DNA of 64,000 nucleotides from Laccaria trichodermophora (taxonomy: Eukaryota > Basidiomycota > Agaricomycetes > Agaricales > Hydnangiaceae), in contig JACTVC010000047.1 of NCBI GenBank assembly GCA_018417955.1, forward strand, positions 1-64,000. Reading direction: 5' to 3'. Shown one piece after another: positions 59,101-64,000 of the stretch (position 1 is the first letter of the stretch; the number at the start of each line of letters is the position of its first letter). Both the position numbers and the translations under genes were made by a program. The notes beneath the pieces are model-generated. The model had not been told where the DNA came from. It did not search any database and saw only the letters and a list, made by a program, of their open reading frames with translations.

Positions 59101-59765
59101 CAGAGTTGCAACTAGTTATCAGGATATTCCCCCCTAGCCCAGATGGGAAATAGTCCTCCAGTTCCTCAGATGTCAGATTATCAGCATTATCAAAGACCAT
59201 TGCATAGTTATCTCCCAGAGAGCTAATCCACCATAGAGCAGACTGAGGTGAACAATTCAATGCAGCAGACTGAGCCTCAGGAAGGTTACAGATTCCCTTC
59301 AGTCCCTGTGTGATTGTACTAGTGGAAGATGCATCAATCCAGAAAACATGGGAAAAGCTGGGGATGAATCAGTTACAAGGAGTAGGTAGTATGGTGGAGT
59401 ACTCACTAGTCAGACATATCCTCAATGAACCTCAAACAAATCTGAGTCTTTCCAATCCCCCCCATGCCATACAACAAGAAGAATTTTCTACGGCGGACTG
59501 TATCAGTGCTTTGAGCAGTAAAATGTTCCTTCAGCTTTGCAAGAACCTCAGTCCGGCCTGTGAAGCGAATGCTTGAGTTGGGTTTAACGGGAATTGCTGC
59601 ATTGGATGTTGTTCTGTTGCCAGTGCCAGTGTAGTAATTGATCTGTGCAGGATGAGCATGAGATGAGAGCTATCAGAGAGCATCACATACAGTATCAGCA
59701 TTGTTGAATGTGCCGCCACTTATATTGATGTTCTGAGCACCTTGGAACATATGTATGCCACTCAT
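56123..59765 (-). CDS. NB-ARC/TPR NLR-like receptor
   Basis: Exons 59765-59691, 59642-59407 and 59357-56123 encode 1181 residues. The start MFQGAQNINISGGTFNNA is a leader common before NTPase domains in Agaricomycete NLRs. The P-loop LLYGMGGIGKTQ is near residue 81, Walker B-like YAMVFDNAD near 155, LGGNILITSCN (RNBS-B-like), and IPLAIDQAGAFI (GLPL-like) follow. A winged-helix-like region leads to about 15 TPR units of 42 residues (LGEEHPDTMSAMGNLANTYG, SLGKYADAEKLQIKVLDMRN) from about residue 495 to 1130. NLRs of this type act in fungal self/non-self recognition. A good donor (AAAAAAG|GTGAGT) at 56145 suggests that the last residues may come from a further small exon. The gene is CpG-poor throughout. 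Confidence 0.9.
56350..58160 (-). repeat. 126-bp coding tandem repeat with 882-bp higher-order unit
   Basis: The NLR TPR region is about 14-15 direct repeats of 126 bp. Four consecutive units reading DHPHTIWAM, KEHPDTMSAM, EEHPDTMSAI and EEHPYTISDM occur twice in the same order. The marker GCCATGGCCCAGATTG lies at about 56970 and 57852, exactly 882 bp (seven units) apart. Confidence 0.93.
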
Positions 59766-60376
59766 GTTGGTAGCGTAACAGATGGGGGTGAAGGAAAGGA
59801 ACGAGAACCTAGATGCAGCAGACCCCATCTGCCACGTGTTGGCCTTGAGGCGTCTCAGGAACGATGCACAGACACAAACACTCGGCACAGCCCAAGATTG
59901 ACTCCCGCGTTGGGCGCTGGTTCAGAGAAACGCAAACGTTTCCGTACAAGACTATCATGCTGGAAAAACGAGCCACGACGTCGAGTCGTATCGTCGTTCC
60001 AGACAGTGGGCCAGTACATCACCCCTTTCTTAATTTCACGCAAGTGTAGAAATGTACATCATCAATCCAAAAAAATCCTCTCAATCAACGCGTGGACAAC
60101 TGGGGAAAAAAAAGACGGAAAACTATACTGCAGGAAAGGGAACACAAAACACATGCAAGTAAGTAGATCTCTCTCAAATGGAAGGAAAGAAAGAACAAAA
60201 GCTCTATGTGAAGAAGAAAGGAAAAGAGTCATGTAATTCAAAACCAAAAAATGTAAACAATGGTGTGAGGTGTAGGGGAGTATATATGCACAGGGTGAGC
60301 GAACGATGTTAATCAAAGCAAGTGTAGGGAGCGGGGGGTGATTTTCTTGAGCCTTGCATCTTGAAGATTCTCGCGT

Positions 60377-62808
60377 TTACGTAGGTTTGTAATATATCGT
60401 CGTGAGATACTATCACGAAAGAAAGAAAGGGGTTAGCATCGGGGGAAAAAAGAAACGAGATCCCATGAGAAACGGAAGATGAATAATAAAAAAAGATCCC
60501 ACAAAAACGACCGCCCATATCACCCCCACGATTCCGCTTAAAAGGAGGCGCAAAGAAAGCCGCCCAAACGCCGTCCCCTCAAACACCCTCCTCCCCCCCG
60601 AAAAAAAAAAAAAAAAAAAGAAAACACGAAAAAAGCCGCCCGCCCAAACACCCTCCTTAAAAAAAAAAGCGCAAAGAAAGCCGCAACAACACCCTCCTCC
60701 AAAAAAGATGCGAAAAAAAAGCAACCCAAATCTTTGAAAACTAAAAAAAAAAAAGCCGCCCAAAAAAACACACACCTTCTTCCGATACCTAATCGTATTC
60801 CCAACAGCCAACACCCCATTCCTAATCGCACTCGTACTCAAATGATGCAGAACCACATGACTAGGCACAGGCAACACACTCCCATCGTCCGTCATACCCG
60901 GCATATTCGCCGTGTCGATCGTGATGGCGCGAGAACCTGAGGGGTTGTGGGGTAGTGTTGGTTTGCTTGACGTTGTTGTTGGTGGGGGTGTTGTTGTTGT
61001 GGGAGGGGTGGGAGGGGTGGGAGGAGCGGGGGTGGGTGAGGACTCCGAGGTGGATACGGTCGAGTCGGGTCCTACTGCTTCTTGCAACGTCGTCACTCCC
61101 GCTGGCGGCGCCTCTTCAACAATAACAGGTTCCAAAGGAACCACCACCGCCGTTTCCTCCTCAGCCACTTCTTCACCACCAGCTTCACTAGGCGGAGGCG
61201 CAGGTGGCATCCCAGCACCATTTCCCCTCCTTCCACCCTTGCCCCTCTCCCGCTCCCTATCCCTCCTATCCCGTTCCCTCAAATCCCCCTCCCGTTCCCT
61301 CTCCCTCCTCTCCCTCCTTCCCCCCCTTCCCTGCCCACTACCCACAACCGCCGTCCCACCCCCAGGTGTCCCCGCTCCAGGCGTCCCAGCTCTTCCAGCA
61401 CCCGCAGCACCCGGACTAACCCTCGCATTCAAAATCAGCTTATCCAAATGTCTCGGCAAGCCAGGAGCAGGCGGGATATTCGGCGCAGGCACGAACCCCT
61501 GTACATGCGTTCGTGACGTATCACTATTCGCAGCCAAATAAACCTCTTCCTCTTTAGCAGCTTCGATTAATTCGGGGGGTAGGACTGAAGTCCATTGTGC
61601 GTTGTTGATGATTGGGTTTGGGTTGGGTGCTGCTGCGATGGGTGTAGGTGCTGCTCTGATACTTATGTTTCGATGCGCATGACGATCTGCGTCGTCGTCT
61701 TCGTCGTCTTGCGATGCGGCGGACCAGAAACTTTGCCCTGGGATTGGCGGTTTGCCTTTGGATGTAGAGACGGAGGTGGGGATGGGTGCTGTGATGGCCG
61801 GTTGGGGTGCGGGTGGGGACGAGTATGCGAGAGGGAGAGCGACGTAGTTTGCTAGACTTCCTTGGTCGTCTACGGCTGTTGGTAGATCGTCTGCTACGCG
61901 CCATTGGTCGTCTACCAGGAAACGAATGTGGTGTGTTCCCGGTAACAAATCGACGGTGGTTTGGAATGTTAGCGATGTTGGTGATCTACATGTCCGATAA
62001 GCTTATCTATGAATGATCAACGAGAAAGAGAAACTTACTCGCGTTCCATGATGGTACGTCCTTTCCAATCATCGTCACCCGCCCTAGCGAGTATAACGGT
62101 CTTTCCACCACCACGCCAAGTGATCTTTGTCGGTACCGAAACGGGAACAGGATCGTCCCTCATCGCAGGGCTCAACAAGCCTTGGTCATCCGCGACGGCA
62201 CCCTCAACGAGCCCAAGGGCAATGGGGATACTCGACTTTACCGTCTCCTTCACAAACCCAGGCGAGGTAGGGTCCTCCCCCGCAGGGGAGAGGGGTGGGA
62301 GAATGGCTGGCGGAGGGACGTGCTGGGATTGATTGTATAGTTCCTGGATACGTTGTTGGGCCTGCTGCTGACGAGCAGAGATGGGTGGCTGTTGTCTCGC
62401 CGTTGGTGCACCGCGGAAGAGGGGTGGTTGATGGTTGCGTGAAGGAGGGGGAAAGGGCTGGTGTGTAGATGGTGGGTGGACGAGATCGGATGTAGAAGGC
62501 AGGAGGCGGGGTCTGTCTGATGCGGCGATGTTGTTGGGTGCGCCTGGATGGGGTGGGATGGGGATGGATTGTGTTTTGGTGGGTCTACCGCGTTGAGTTG
62601 TAGCTGGAGAGAGGGAGAGAGAAGCTAGATCTGGTAGCTCGAGTGAACGCTTTTTTGTGCGCATAGAGCGATGTGGGAGACCGGGAGAGGGGGAATTTGA
62701 GTGGTTGCGTGAATGGATTCTGGGACTACGGCCTTGTTGGTCCGAAGAAGAAGAAGAACCAGTAACAGTTCGATGTCCATTATTGGCGTTGGACGTAGTG
62801 TTGCCCAT
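60377..62808 (-). CDS. AMPK/SNF1 beta subunit
   Basis: Exons 62808-62039, 61985-60776 and 60409-60377 encode 670 residues. MGNTTSNANNGHR gives an N-terminal glycine suited to myristoylation, as in AMPK beta. Near residues 225-310 is a CBM48 glycogen-binding module (TKITWRGGGKTVILARAGDD, TTVDLLPGTHHIRFLVDDQW). The C-terminal association domain starts LPPELIEAAKEEEVYLA and, after a long Arg/Glu- and Pro/Thr-rich insert, ends VPSHVVLHHLSTSAIRNGVL, IRYRKK and YLTTIYYKPT. The beta subunit scaffolds the Snf1 alpha and gamma subunits. The last intron (60410-60775, 366 bp) is long and filled with A/T homopolymers. The terminal exon has only ten codons plus stop. Confidence 0.9.
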
Positions 62809-63049
62809 GACAGTTCAAGAGAAATCGTTTGTTGCTCTATGTTGTCTATCGTCTTTACGTCACACCTTCCTATCTCCACGATCAGCGCCACTTCAACGTC
62901 TCCTCGTCCATCTCAACCTCGATCTCGGACGTCACGGTACGATCACGCCTCGTTCACCCTGATATCTCCATGATTGGGACTTTACGCGCACCTACCTCCC
63001 GTAAACTTGATCTCTACCACTAACCAGATAGGCGGTCCAGAAATTAATA

Positions 63050-63890
63050 CAGGAACGTTGCATACCGAACGCAGGAACAATGCGCATCTCCGATGAAAGT
63101 GAGTCATTATCGCAGCGCCTATCCAACTATCGCGGAACGAAGTGACTATCCAACGTTTGAAAGTCAAATGCTGTATACCAAAAGAACGTAGAACACGCGA
63201 TACAATCACCAATCGGAGGATCACCTCATAGGACAGAGATATACGTTATGTTCCAGACCGTCGTATTCTGCACACCAAAACGAACAGTTCAAGTCTTGCA
63301 ATGTGGTTTTAATCCAGTGGAGTTGTCATAACTCGGAATCACCGCACGAGCGTCCAATTTTTGGGGCGTTGGAGCGTTTCGCCAGGTGGAATGGGCGTAT
63401 GGGTCCGGATTTTTAAAAAAGGGTCTCATTTCGTCCTTCAGAGCGCGAAAAGACAGCTGGCATTAACGTTGCATACCGAACGCAATGCACATCTAGATTC
63501 AAGTTGACACAACTCAAACAGTGAGTCATTCATATCGCAGCGCACAACAACCATCGCGAAACAAAGCAATATATCAATTAGGTGATTGTCCACCAGAAGA
63601 ACGTACCGTATCTCAGGAACATGTAATCCAATCAAAGAAAGGACGACCACCTCAAGACATACACGTCGCATTCAAACCGTCAAATTCTGTACACCAAAAC
63701 GAACAGTTCAAGTCTTGCATCGTGGCCTTGATCAAGTGGAGTTATCATAACTCGGAGCCACAGCATGAGCCTACAATTTTTGGGGGGGTTGGAGCGTTTC
63801 TCGCCAGGTGGAATGAGGCGTATGGATTTGGATTTTTTTTTATATCAAAAGACGAAAAAGGGTCTTACTACTATCTTCAGCGCGTCTGAA
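63050..63890. repeat. Tandem duplication, unit ~415 bp
   Basis: GTTGCATACCGAACGCA at about 63057 and 63468, and ACACCAAAACGAACAGTTCA at about 63272 and 63691, show two direct copies about 411-419 bp apart. The copies share TGAGTCATT...ATCGCAGCGC and TTTTTGGGG...GTTGGAGCGTTTC blocks. The second copy has a 122-codon open frame (63521-63889) that the first lacks. I recognise no product. Confidence 0.85.
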
Positions 63891-64000
63891 ATACACAAAC
63901 GGTGCTAACACGGCCCAGCCTGAACAGCTGGCCAAAATCATACTCCACGGTCCTCACTTCAAAGCCCTTTTTTTTGGGTAGAGGCAATGATCTTAACCAG

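Noticed and set aside
60912..61541. A 209-codon plus-strand frame opposite the AMPK beta gene
   Set aside because: It is the antisense of the low-complexity Pro/Thr and Arg/Glu insert; no splice or domain support.

Overview
The window is fungal nuclear DNA, almost certainly from an Agaricomycete (mushroom-forming basidiomycete). Genes carry many short introns of about 50-60 bp with GT/GC...AG ends. Several families present are typical of Agaricomycetes: a DUF6698-like gene, a DUF2235 gene, a large TPR-CHAT gene and an NB-ARC/TPR gene. I built gene models by joining open frames across visible splice sites; exon coordinates in the entries come from that reading.

Layout. 0-9.5 kb is accessory DNA: a frameshifted family pseudogene, a DUF6698-like gene split by a 1.76-kb TA-flanked DNA transposon, and a ~160-bp satellite. 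9.5-15.3 kb is a tandem triplication of a three-exon gene of unknown function with a likely mitochondrial presequence. 15.4-22.8 kb is a conserved housekeeping block: an unknown gene, ORC6, an LYR-motif gene, a MYND zinc-finger gene and NNR1 (NAD(P)HX epimerase). 22.8-30.5 kb holds four more copies of the unknown family, two pointing right and two pointing left, with a dupl­icated, broken 5' half of NNR1 between the first two. 30.9-36.1 kb holds a Ste7/Fuz7-type MAPKK with a hAT element just upstream, and a complete 11-exon DUF2235 gene. 36.9-50.2 kb holds an HNH-domain gene, a TPR-CHAT gene and AMP deaminase. 50.5-54.6 kb is a graveyard (neprosin fragment, zinc-finger pseudogene, EF-1alpha fragment, tRNA-like pieces, second hAT copy). 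54.6-62.8 kb holds an NB-ARC/TPR NLR-like gene and the AMPK beta subunit gene. A tandem repeat closes the window.

Most interesting pattern. The two TPR genes (TPR-CHAT at 39.9-45.3 kb; NB-ARC/TPR at 56.1-59.8 kb) share three properties. Both sit in strongly CpG-poor DNA. Each is flanked by a second, decayed copy of the 3' end of the neighbouring housekeeping gene (AMP deaminase plus HNH gene; AMPK beta terminal exon). Both carry long arrays of near-identical TPR units, one with an exact 882-bp higher-order repeat. A CHAT protease and an NLR in one accessory neighbourhood suggests a self/non-self or cell-death module, but that role is inference only.
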